A model generated the notes under the pieces. It did not search any database. It saw only the letters and a program-made list of their open reading frames with translations, and had not been told where the DNA came from. Below are positions 17,521 through 24,202 of a DNA stretch of 39,637 bases, in pieces. The DNA is from Nonomuraea aridisoli (GTDB taxonomy: Bacteria > Actinomycetota > Actinomycetes > Streptosporangiales > Streptosporangiaceae): assembly GCF_003236395.1 (NCBI RefSeq), contig NZ_POUD01000058.1, positions 1-39,637 on the forward strand, read 5' to 3'. The translations under genes were made by a program, and so were the position numbers. Position 1 is the first letter of the stretch. Each line of letters begins with the position of its first letter.

Positions 17521-17765
17521 AGGTCCCCGTCCACTTCGCCCCGGGTGTCAAGGACGCCTTGCGCCTGGCACCCCTCACCCTGCGCGCGTCCATCGTGGAC
17601 GCGCTCCTGGACCTGGCCGACGACCCGACGCCGCCGGACGCCGTCCCGTACGCCGAGATCCCCGGCGCGTACGAGCTCGTAACGCCCACCTTCCGGGCGC
17701 TCTACACCTACGGCCCGGACGACATCGATCACGTGTCGATCTGGGTGCTGCACATCAACACCTGA
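17517..17765 (+). CDS. Type II toxin, RelE/ParE-superfamily-like
   Basis: This encodes 82 aa from GTG 17517, overlapping the antitoxin stop (GTGA). The order of helices (KDALRLAPLTLRASIVDALL) and terminal strands (TFRALYTYGPDDIDHVSIWV) fits a compact RelE/ParE fold. RelE members cleave mRNA on ribosomes and ParE members inhibit gyrase; the residues here do not decide which. A perfect hairpin follows 22 bp after the stop. The pair probably stabilises the integrase-bearing element. Confidence 0.78.
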   Translation: MKVPVHFAPGVKDALRLAPLTLRASIVDALLDLADDPTPPDAVPYAEIPGAYELVTPTFRALYTYGPDDIDHVSIWVLHINT

Positions 17766-17787
17766 CCAGCGGCGAAGCGCTGAGAGC

Positions 17788-17816
17788 GCCTGGGAGCGTC
17801 GATGCCGCTCCCAGGC
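17788..17816 (+). terminator. Hairpin terminator after the toxin gene
   Basis: GCCTGGGAGCG and its exact complement form an 11-bp stem with a 7-nt loop (TCGATGC), beginning 22 bp after the toxin stop codon. There is no T-tract, as is usual in high-GC actinomycetes. Confidence 0.7.
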
Positions 17817-18225
17817 CCATCCCCTTCGGCGTTCCGAGTTCGCCCGCCAGCGTCCATCTCAGAAAGATCATTTCCAGCGTTCGCGGCGACGCATACAGGG
17901 CACAAGACCATGAACGTCACAACCGTCACATAACGCCGTGATGCTGCTTGCCCCGCCCGCCTTGGCGAGGGAGCGAGGACTCCCGCACGAGCCCCTCCCC
18001 GGGCAAGGACAAGCCGTCTACCAGAGCCGCCAGGCGGCGGGCTCCTACCATCCGCCCGTCGCAGGCCGCAGCATCGCCGGCGCCCACATGTCTCCCGCCA
18101 CCACGGGCGGCAGCCCAGCGGCGCACCTCCGATCGGAGGGCTCCCAAACGGGAGCTGGTCGTCTCCTCCCGTCGGGGCGCGTCGCCGTGTACCCCGGCCG
18201 CGACCGGGCCGCCCGGTGGCGGCTA
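17817..18225. other. Gene-free stretch between terminator and IS630 element
   Basis: About 400 bp with no convincing coding frame. Frames that stay open on the plus strand are Pro/Arg/Ala-rich with poor composition. An 11-bp match to the IS5 terminus (CAGAAAGATCA) near 17862 may be chance. Nothing else is recognised. Confidence 0.5.
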
Positions 18226-19402
18226 GAGAGCGTTGAAGGCGGGGGTTACGCTACGTAAGTATCTTCTGATCGTAGAGTGACCGACGTCACCTCCCGGGGC
18301 TATATCGGGCAGGTGAGATATGCAGATGGCGGTGGACTCACCGCGCAGGCACGCGCCCGCCGCGAACGGGTGAGACTGCAAGCAGCCGACCTCTTTGCCC
18401 AAGGGGCGACGGACGCCGAGGTGGCAGCTGAGTTCCGGATCAGCCGGATGTCGGCCAACCGCTGGCGACGGACCTGGCAGGCCGGCGGCCGCCAGGCTCT
18501 CATGTCGAAAGGACCAGGCGGCGAGGTGTGCAAGCTGAGCGGCGCTCAGCTCGAAGACCTGCAAAACGCGCTGGGCAAGGGGCCGGCGACGTATGGCTGG
18601 GATGAGGATCAGCGCTGGACCCTGGCCCGGATCGCCGAGCTGATCCGTGAGCGGTTCGGCGTCTCCTACACGGTGTCAGGGGTGTGTTATCTGCTGCACC
18701 GGCTGGGCTGGAGCTGGCAGGCCCCGACACGGCGGGCCGTCGAGCGGAATGAGGAGGCGATCGCCGCATGGCGGGATGAGGACTGGCTGGAGGGAAAAGC
18801 ACAGCGGCGCGCCTGGACGCCTGGCTCTGCTTCGAGGACGAGGCCGGTCAAGGCCTGAGACCACCTCGCGGCCGCAGCTGGGGGCGGCGCGGCCTCACCC
18901 CGATCGTGACGGTGTCCGGTAGCGGGTCGGGCACGGTGATGATCACCGGGCTGGTGGCCACCAAGCCGGGCCGTATGCCGCGCCTGATCTACAGAATCCG
19001 GCTGCGGCGGGGCCGTAAGGGAGAGCGCAAGTCGTTCTCCGAGGCCGACTACGCGGCGCTGTTCGACGCGGCGCACCAGCAGCTCGGCGGTCCCCTCGTG
19101 GTCATCTGGGACAACCTGAACACCCACGTCAGCGCCGCGATGCGGGAGCTGGTCGAGCGGCGGTCCTGGCTGACGGTCATCCAGTTACCGGCGTATGCGC
19201 CGGAGCTGAACCCGGTCGAGGGGGTGTGGGCTCATCTGAAGCGATCGCTGGTGGACTTGGCGAAGAAGACCCTCAACGAGCTCGCTCGTCTGATCAAGAC
19301 CAGACTGAAGCGGATGCAGTACCGTCCCGCGCTGATCAGCGGCTTCATCGCCAAGACCGGCCTCGACCTCGAGCCGCCATAACGTCAGCCTTTGAACCTC
19401 TC
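18226..19402 (+). mobile_element. IS630-family insertion sequence, near complete, in a CTAG target
   Basis: The element is bounded by TA dinucleotides (18224-18225 and 19403-19404), the duplicated target typical of the IS630/mariner group. Its ends begin with matching GAGAG and CTCTC, followed by imperfectly matching terminal repeats. It carries one transposase split over two frames. At about 1.18 kb it has the normal size for the family. Confidence 0.8.
18313..19382 (+). CDS. IS630-family DDE transposase, two frames joined by a putative -1 frameshift
   Basis: The 5' frame (GTG 18313 to the stop at 18858) gives the winged-helix DNA-binding part: VRYADGGGLTAQARARRERV, DAEVAAEFRISRMSANRWRR, then TYGWDEDQRWTL and SYTVSGVCYLLHRLGWSWQ. 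The catalytic part continues in the -1 frame: DAWLCFEDEAGQ (first Asp), VIWDNLNTH (second Asp) and APELNPVEGVWAHLK (Glu), ending at 19382. The sequence G-GGA-AAA at 18792-18798, in the correct zero frame, is a classical slippery heptamer, so the product may be a fusion made by programmed -1 frameshifting rather than a dead gene. All three DDE residues are present. Confidence 0.82.
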
Positions 19403-19636
19403 TAGTACTCCAGCATCTGGTGTGCCCCGACTTCGATGGAGTGGCGTTTCTGGATTGTCATGCCACGGTGGACGCGTTCTCGAACTGTATCGGGGCGTTG
19501 TTGCACCATGCGCCCGGCCTTCCTTGAAACCCGGCGAGAACTGCCTGCGACGCTTCGTTACGCATCCACCTGTTTCAGACTTCTTTCAGCTTATGTAACA
19601 CTGTCCGGAATCCGCTGGGCGCCTCAAAACCGCACC

Positions 19637-20710
19637 TCATGCCCGCTGCCGCGCCGTGTAGCCAAGCAGCTGGCGGGCTTGCCTCGCTCCGCGCCTTGCA
19701 GCTTGCTGGGCAACCTCGCGTAGCGGCGGGCACGCTTCGGCTCGTGCTGCTATCGGAAGTTCGGCACGTTCGGCCCGTGCTCGCTGGGCGGCTGCTGCCC
19801 GCTGTTGCGAAGGCCAGGGCGCGACGAGCCCACCGTCTAGTGTGATCCACGCTACCAATCGGCATCGGATCCACCCCGGCACCCAGCGCGGTGAGTCAGT
19901 GTGGATCCAAGACATGCCGTCGGGCTTGAAGTCCAAGGCGTGCCGAATATCGCTGATGGTCGCGCCGAGTGACATCGCCTGCCGCAGCAGGGAGCGCAGG
20001 TGCCGGGTCGATATCCGTGCCAGCACCGGGAGCTCCTTTCGCAGCCGCTCACACGCTCGCAAGCGTTCGGCTCTCGTGCGCGGCGTGACGGCGGCCGGCC
20101 ACAAGTGCATGAGTGGCGCGGCCGTGGCCAGCTGGCTCGCGCGCGCGCTACGGGGATGATCCTCCCCTACAGAAGTGGGGGAGGGGTTGGGGGTGCAAGA
20201 TCCATCCACAAGCCGGCGCTCGCTCTCAAGCCGGCTGGAAGATCCTCGGGCGGGGTCGACGAGAACCGTCTCACACGGCCATGGCACCTCATCTGCGGCC
20301 AGGACGTTCTCCTCGACAAATTCGAGATCCACAATGTCCAGCGGGACGATCAGCTGGTATTGCGCAGCTTCGTTGCCGCGGCCGTCATCGATCAGACCGG
20401 CCAGCGTTCCCTTGCGGAACCGCGCCGTGGTGCCGGGCAACACCCGGTGAAGCAATCCGTGGGCGATGAACCAGGCGAACAGCGATGCAATGGTCCGCCG
20501 GGACACGCCGAGCTCGGCTGCCAGCGTCGCCCAGGTGGCGCCTCGTTTGGGGGAGGTCGTCATATCCCGGGTGGAGCGCGTCAGGAGTTGCCAGGCAAAT
20601 CGCAGGGCTCGTCGTTGCCAGTCGGCGCGTCGTCCGCTCCCGTCGACGATGTGGTGCACGGCCTCGTGCCAGAGGATGGCTGTGGGCGCGACAAGGTGCC
20701 CTGCGGGCAT
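19637..20710 (-). CDS. HTH protein resembling actinobacterial plasmid replication/regulatory proteins
   Basis: This encodes 357 aa from ATG 20710. The frame stays open about 40 codons further upstream (to about 20830) without an ATG or GTG, so the true start is uncertain. An N-terminal winged HTH is clear (TWATLAAELGVSRRTIASLF, then FIAHGLLHRV). A middle low-complexity linker is followed by a conserved-looking C-terminal part (ARISTRHLRSLLRQAM, then ISDIRHALDFKPDGMSW and RWVPGWIRCRL). This two-part layout resembles proteins on actinobacterial plasmids and integrative elements annotated as replication initiators or HTH regulators. That assignment is from memory of the family pattern and is tentative. 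It sits at the right end of the mobile region. Confidence 0.6.
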   Translation of the reverse strand: MPAGHLVAPTAILWHEAVHHIVDGSGRRADWQRRALRFAWQLLTRSTRDMTTSPKRGATWATLAAELGVSRRTIASLFAWFIAHGLLHRVLPGTTARFRKGTLAGLIDDGRGNEAAQYQLIVPLDIVDLEFVEENVLAADEVPWPCETVLVDPARGSSSRLESERRLVDGSCTPNPSPTSVGEDHPRSARASQLATAAPLMHLWPAAVTPRTRAERLRACERLRKELPVLARISTRHLRSLLRQAMSLGATISDIRHALDFKPDGMSWIHTDSPRWVPGWIRCRLVAWITLDGGLVAPWPSQQRAAAAQRARAERAELPIAARAEACPPLREVAQQAARRGARQARQLLGYTARQRA

Positions 20711-21206
20711 CGGGCTCCGAGGGATCTGGGTGAGTGCTTCGGGCGGCAGCGGGCATGCCGAAGCCGTTGTTTCTGGGCATGCTGGGATCAGGGGAGGGTC
20801 GCCTGCTATGGTGTCCTCCAGGCAAGTTCATGATCAGAACATGACGAAGTCCTGCTTGGGCGAGTTGTTGTGGCCCAGGCAGTAAAGAACCCGACGCCCT
20901 GCGTTGCTCAGCTCTCGTCAGGCGGCCAAACCAGTGAGGAGCCGGGCGACAAGCTGGGCGTCGTGTGTGCGGTTGCCTCGCACTGCGAGGAACGCGTGTT
21001 TACTCAGGTGATCTCCTTGTGTAGGACGTCGGAGAGCCGGCTTACAGGCGTTGGCCCATTGGGGCCGGCGGTAGGTGCAGGCCCGCGTGACGAAGAAGCG
21101 GTTGAGCTTCCGGCAAGCGCAGCAGCGGGCAAAATTAGAGTCGACGCCCGAAAGCAGGCCCTGGCAAGAGGCCTGTCTGTCCGAAGGGCGCGGGCTTTTA
21201 CGTCGC
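20711..21206. other. Intergenic stretch between HTH gene and P450 gene
   Basis: About 500 bp with no ATG- or GTG-started gene of normal composition. The left part contains the open upstream extension of the HTH frame. The right part has a minus-strand frame open from the end of the P450 gene to 20918, lacking an ATG or GTG start but containing a strong ribosome-binding sequence (AAGGAG, 21012-21017). Confidence 0.4.
20918..21007 (-). CDS. Possible 29-aa peptide with CTG start downstream of P450
   Basis: AAGGAG (21012-21017, read on the minus strand) is followed 4 nt later by CTG, opening a 29-codon frame that ends at 20918. The peptide is basic and amphipathic (SKHAFLAVRGNRTHDAQLV followed by ARLLTGLAA). 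The same frame is open further upstream with a Cys-rich stretch, so it could equally be the tail of a decayed gene. Its position as last item of the minus-strand P450 operon is the only functional clue. CTG starts are rare, so confidence is low. Confidence 0.22.
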   Translation of the reverse strand: MSKHAFLAVRGNRTHDAQLVARLLTGLAA

Positions 21207-22400
21207 TTAGGCGAGTACCACAGGCAGTCGTACGGGCTGATGGCTGAGCCCCTGTGTGGTCCAGGGCACGTCCTCCAACGGGACGGCCGGACGCAACGCC
21301 GGCGCCCGGCTTACGAGGGTGCGCAGCGCCTCCTGCATCTCCACTCGCGCAAGGGCGTGGCCGAGACAGTAGTGCGGGCCGTGACCGAAGGCCAGGTGAC
21401 CGCGCGTGCCCACTCGGCGGATATCGAATCGCTCGGGGGAGGGGAATGCTTCGGGGTCGTGGTTGGCCGCGGCGAGGTGCGGCAGCACCACGGTGCCCGC
21501 GGGCACGGTCGCACCTGACGGCAGTTGCATGGTCGTGGTGACGTGCCGTACCAGGCCAGGGCTGCCGGGCCCGTCGTACCGGAGGATCTCTTCCACCGCC
21601 GAAGCGATCAGCGAAGAGTCTTCGACCAGCATCTGGTATTGCTCCGGATGGAGCAGCAGTCGGAACACTCCTCGCAAGATCATCATAGCTGTGGTCTCGT
21701 GGCCGGCGGCGATGAGCATGAACACGATGTTGACCAGCTCCGTCTCGGTCAGCTGGTCGCCCTCATCCTGGGCGCGAATGAGGTCGTCGAGGAGGTCGTC
21801 GCCGGGGTTGTCGCGGTGGGCGGCCACCAGGCCGGTCACATACTCCATGAATGCGGAGTAAGCCTCCATGCGCGTCTGGACGGCGGCGCTGTTGGCCGAC
21901 AGGAAAGCTGCGCTCCAGGCGTGGAAGCGTTCACGGTCGGCGGAGGGGACCCCGAGTACCTGGCAGATCATGCGTGAGGTCAGCGGCAGTGCATAGTCGT
22001 TCACCACGTCCATGACGCCGTGTGTGGCGTCGAGAAGCTCCTGAGTGATGGCGTGGCAGGACGGCCGCCATCGTTCGGCGGCCCGCATGGTGAAAGCGCC
22101 GCGCAGGATCCGACGCTGCCTGCTGTGGTCGGGCGGGTCCATGTTGAGCAGTACGCCGGGCACGTCTTCGATGGACAAACCCTCGATCGGCCGCGGGAGT
22201 TGGGGATCGGTGAGATCGCGGCTGCTGCCCAGGGACACCAGGATGGCTTTGACGTCGTCGTAGCCGACGGCCGTGAGGATGTCGGCGCCGCTCGGCATGG
22301 TCATGGGTGCGACTGGAGCGGAGCGGTGCCGCTCCGTCAGTGCGGGTGCAGGCGTGCCGTGCGGTGTTGCCGCCCAGGCGGCTTCAGGGGTGGTGGTCAC
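21207..22400 (-). CDS. Cytochrome P450 (CYP)
   Basis: This encodes 397 aa from ATG 22400. All P450 signatures are present: I-helix AGHETT (232-237) with the acid-alcohol pair Glu235/Thr236, ExxR at 271-274 (EILR), and heme loop FGHGPHYCLGHALAR with the cysteine ligand Cys345. It is a soluble bacterial class I type needing ferredoxin and reductase partners, none of which is encoded nearby. Such enzymes hydroxylate, epoxidise or couple natural-product intermediates. It lies downstream of the membrane protein and TyrRS-like genes on the same strand, suggesting one minus-strand operon under the SARP-type repeat at 23939-23956. Substrate unknown. Confidence 0.93.
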   Translation of the reverse strand: MTTTPEAAWAATPHGTPAPALTERHRSAPVAPMTMPSGADILTAVGYDDVKAILVSLGSSRDLTDPQLPRPIEGLSIEDVPGVLLNMDPPDHSRQRRILRGAFTMRAAERWRPSCHAITQELLDATHGVMDVVNDYALPLTSRMICQVLGVPSADRERFHAWSAAFLSANSAAVQTRMEAYSAFMEYVTGLVAAHRDNPGDDLLDDLIRAQDEGDQLTETELVNIVFMLIAAGHETTAMMILRGVFRLLLHPEQYQMLVEDSSLIASAVEEILRYDGPGSPGLVRHVTTTMQLPSGATVPAGTVVLPHLAAANHDPEAFPSPERFDIRRVGTRGHLAFGHGPHYCLGHALARVEMQEALRTLVSRAPALRPAVPLEDVPWTTQGLSHQPVRLPVVLA

Positions 22401-22527
22401 GGGATGTTTCCTTGTCTGTCGGTGCGTGAGGTACGGAAAAGTGCCGTTCAGCGGTAGTTGTGTGCCAGGCGCGGGCGTGCGGAGAGCCGGTTGGGAAGTG
22501 CTCTGGTTTCTGGGAGCTGCGCGGCGC

Positions 22528-22806
22528 TCAGGTGACCCCTAGTGCGGTGGCGATGCCCCTGGCGAGGGTCTCGATGATGTTGGGCACATAGAAGATGACG
22601 CCGACGACGACGGTGATCGCCAGGAACTGCACGAAGCGTGTGATCTCCCTGGTGAAGAGGAAGAACAGCGCGACTACGGAGACCGTGACCAGGAAGAGCG
22701 GTCCGAAGAACCCGCGAAGAAAGTCGGCCAGCCCTTGCGTGTTCAGTTCCGCTGGCGGTGAGGAGGGGGCCAGCAGGTGCGTGAGTTGGTCGGTGCCGAA
22801 GGTCAT
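22528..22806 (-). CDS. Small two-helix membrane protein (TcpD/VirB2-like topology)
   Basis: This encodes 92 aa from ATG 22806. Two hydrophobic helices (about 33-52 and 59-76) are separated by a short charged loop, FTREITRFVQF, and followed by an amphipathic helix. This topology resembles small conjugation or type IV secretion membrane proteins such as TcpD/VirB2, but no other transfer gene is nearby. Its place between a TyrRS-like gene and a P450 gene suggests another membrane role here. A longer in-frame ATG at 22956 adds a His/Thr-rich segment overlapping the preceding gene and is less likely. Confidence 0.6.
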   Translation of the reverse strand: MTFGTDQLTHLLAPSSPPAELNTQGLADFLRGFFGPLFLVTVSVVALFFLFTREITRFVQFLAITVVVGVIFYVPNIIETLARGIATALGVT

Positions 22807-22942
22807 TGTCGGAAGGTGTCCGTTCGTTCTGTGGCTGGTCGTGCGCACGGGCGGAGCCGATCGTGTCGCGGGATGCGGTCCGTTCCTGAACAGCGGTGTA
22901 TGACCGGCGTGACGGGCGACGTGAGTAGTGAGGATGTGGGCG

Positions 22943-23872
22943 TCATGAGAAGTCACGCAGGGCGAGACGCAGGTTGACTTGGATCATCTGAAGCCGGGCC
23001 GACAGCATGATCAGCAATGCGGTCTTGGCGTCGCCGGGGGTGATGCGTCCAGCGTTGTATGCCTGGCGGAGATCCTCATAGGAGTGAAAGAAGGCATAGC
23101 CGCCGGCTGCCAGGTGGATGGGGACCGCTTCGGCGGTCCAGGGGAAAACGGACCAGCGGAAGTGCTCCAGAAGGGCGTTCACGCGGCCGTCTTCGGCAGA
23201 GGTGTGCTCGGGTGGCGGCGCGTACATGTGTTTGATCTTGCGGGTCAGGGTGGCGTGGTCGTCGTGGACGGTGATGCGGGTGCGGGGGGTGCTCTCCCGC
23301 AGTGGTCTGCCATGAGTGTCGTAGAGAGTCGGGGTGATGATGGAAATGGGCGTGTCGCCGGCGCGGTAATCGCCGGCCTCGACCAGGACCGCGTCGACAC
23401 CAAGGAAGACGGGGTCGAGGATCTGCATTGCGGCCGCGGTGGCGCGGGCGTCGGCTCGGGTGGCGCGGCCGGGCGGCACGTCGGCGGAGGCCAGCAGGCG
23501 GCCCAGCTGCTGCTGGTAGGTGGGTGAGTGCTGGAAGGCGCTGCCGCGTACGAGGGTGGCGTTGAGTCCGCACTCCTGCAGTAGGTAGTGCTCGTAGCAT
23601 CTGGTGCGTTGCTCGTTCAGGTGTGGCATAGGGCCTGCGCAGAGTGTGGCGTGCACGTCCGCCAGCACGATTGTGTGCTCGGCGCCGGCTGCGATCAGCC
23701 ACTGCTGATGCACGATGAGCTTGTCCAGCCCCAGGTGAAGTGGGGCTAAGGGCGAGATGCCCCACAGGGTGTGCGGAGGAGCGCCCGGGCCGCTGGAGGG
23801 CAGGCTCATGACGAGGGTTTCGTACTCGCGGCGAGATATCGCCGCACATGGGCCGGTGACATTGGGCTTCAT
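22943..23872 (-). CDS. Divergent tyrosyl-tRNA synthetase-like protein (class I aaRS fold)
   Basis: This encodes 309 aa from ATG 23872; upstream in-frame starts are less plausible. Archaeal/eukaryal-type TyrRS landmarks occur in order: ISPLAPLHLGLDKLIVHQQW (HIGH region), IVLADVHATL, VRGSAFQ, MQILDPVFLGVD, then TRKIKHMYAPP and the C-terminal YEDLRQAYNAGRITPGDAK. In the alignment with M. jannaschii TyrRS that I recall, the Tyr32 position is Leu and the Tyr151 position is Ala, while Gln155 and Asp158 are kept. The KMSKS loop is replaced by PLRESTP, and HIGH reads HLGL. It is therefore unlikely to be a housekeeping TyrRS. It could use another substrate, or act on charged tRNA or an amino acid in the pathway with the P450. 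A cyclodipeptide synthase is less likely, since the TyrRS-specific segments are retained. Confidence 0.75.
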   Translation of the reverse strand: MKPNVTGPCAAISRREYETLVMSLPSSGPGAPPHTLWGISPLAPLHLGLDKLIVHQQWLIAAGAEHTIVLADVHATLCAGPMPHLNEQRTRCYEHYLLQECGLNATLVRGSAFQHSPTYQQQLGRLLASADVPPGRATRADARATAAAMQILDPVFLGVDAVLVEAGDYRAGDTPISIITPTLYDTHGRPLRESTPRTRITVHDDHATLTRKIKHMYAPPPEHTSAEDGRVNALLEHFRWSVFPWTAEAVPIHLAAGGYAFFHSYEDLRQAYNAGRITPGDAKTALLIMLSARLQMIQVNLRLALRDFS

Positions 23873-23938
23873 ACGGGTGCCTCGAGTGCCGGGGGACAGG
23901 TGACCACACCGGGGAACGTAGGCGGTGGGGGTGTTGAG

Positions 23939-23956
23939 GCGGTTGTGAGGCGGTTG
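23939..23956 (-). promoter_or_regulatory. Candidate SARP-binding direct repeat upstream of the TyrRS-like operon
   Basis: Read on the minus strand, the heptamer CAACCGC occurs twice with a 4-bp gap (CAACCGC-CTCA-CAACCGC), an exact 11-bp period. It ends about 65 bp before the ATG at 23872, with a weak TACGTT -10 candidate downstream. SARP regulators are known to bind heptamer direct repeats spaced by one helical turn, and a SARP gene is divergent from it. Confidence 0.65.
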
Positions 23957-24060
23957 CCGGAGCGTCATCATCCGGTACGCAGGGAAAGGCGTTCGTGATG
24001 AGCCTGACACCGTTCTGGTGACGGCGCGGTCATCAACTCGGCTTACGCCAGAGCCCCAAG

Positions 24061-24104
24061 GCGTTTGACACAGGGTTGACACCTTGCGGGCAATGCGATC
24101 AAAT
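24061..24104 (+). promoter_or_regulatory. Promoter of the SARP gene with overlapping heptamer repeat
   Basis: TTGACA (24076-24081), a 17-bp spacer and TCAAAT (24099-24104) form a good sigma-70-type promoter about 100 bp before the coding start. TTGACAC occurs twice with an 11-bp period (24065 and 24076). On the minus strand the same bases read CAACCCT-GTGT-CAAACGC, a weak version of the repeat found at the two biosynthetic operons, hinting at autoregulation. Confidence 0.5.
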
Positions 24105-24202
24105 CATGCACACTTGTCTCAAGAGCCTCAACCTCCTCAATAGTGCCCATGAGCACAAGGAAGGCAGGCTCCTCGATGCTCTTGCAGAGGAGAGGAAGTG
24201 AG

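Larger units (their letters stand above)
23873..24202. other. Divergent regulatory region between TyrRS-like operon and SARP gene
   Basis: 330 bp without a gene. It contains the CAACCGC repeat facing the TyrRS-like operon, the TTGACA-type promoter facing the SARP gene and a weaker repeat overlapping that promoter. Confidence 0.6.

Noticed and set aside
17862..17872. Match of 11 bases to the IS5-type terminus (CAGAAAGATCA)
   Set aside because: It is a single short match without a partner end or transposase nearby; chance is adequate.
17938..18258. Possible small gene between the TA terminator and the IS630 element
   Set aside because: Composition is Pro/Ser/Arg-rich, there is no ribosome site, and it runs into the insertion-sequence end.
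15760..20900. Attachment sites or a tRNA gene for the integrase
   Set aside because: No tRNA-like cloverleaf and no convincing long direct repeat was found by eye in the window; a computed repeat search could change this.
22943..23872. Cyclodipeptide synthase as identity of the TyrRS-like protein
   Set aside because: CDPS proteins share the fold but lack the HIGH-region, VRGSAFQ and C-terminal TyrRS segments that are visible here.
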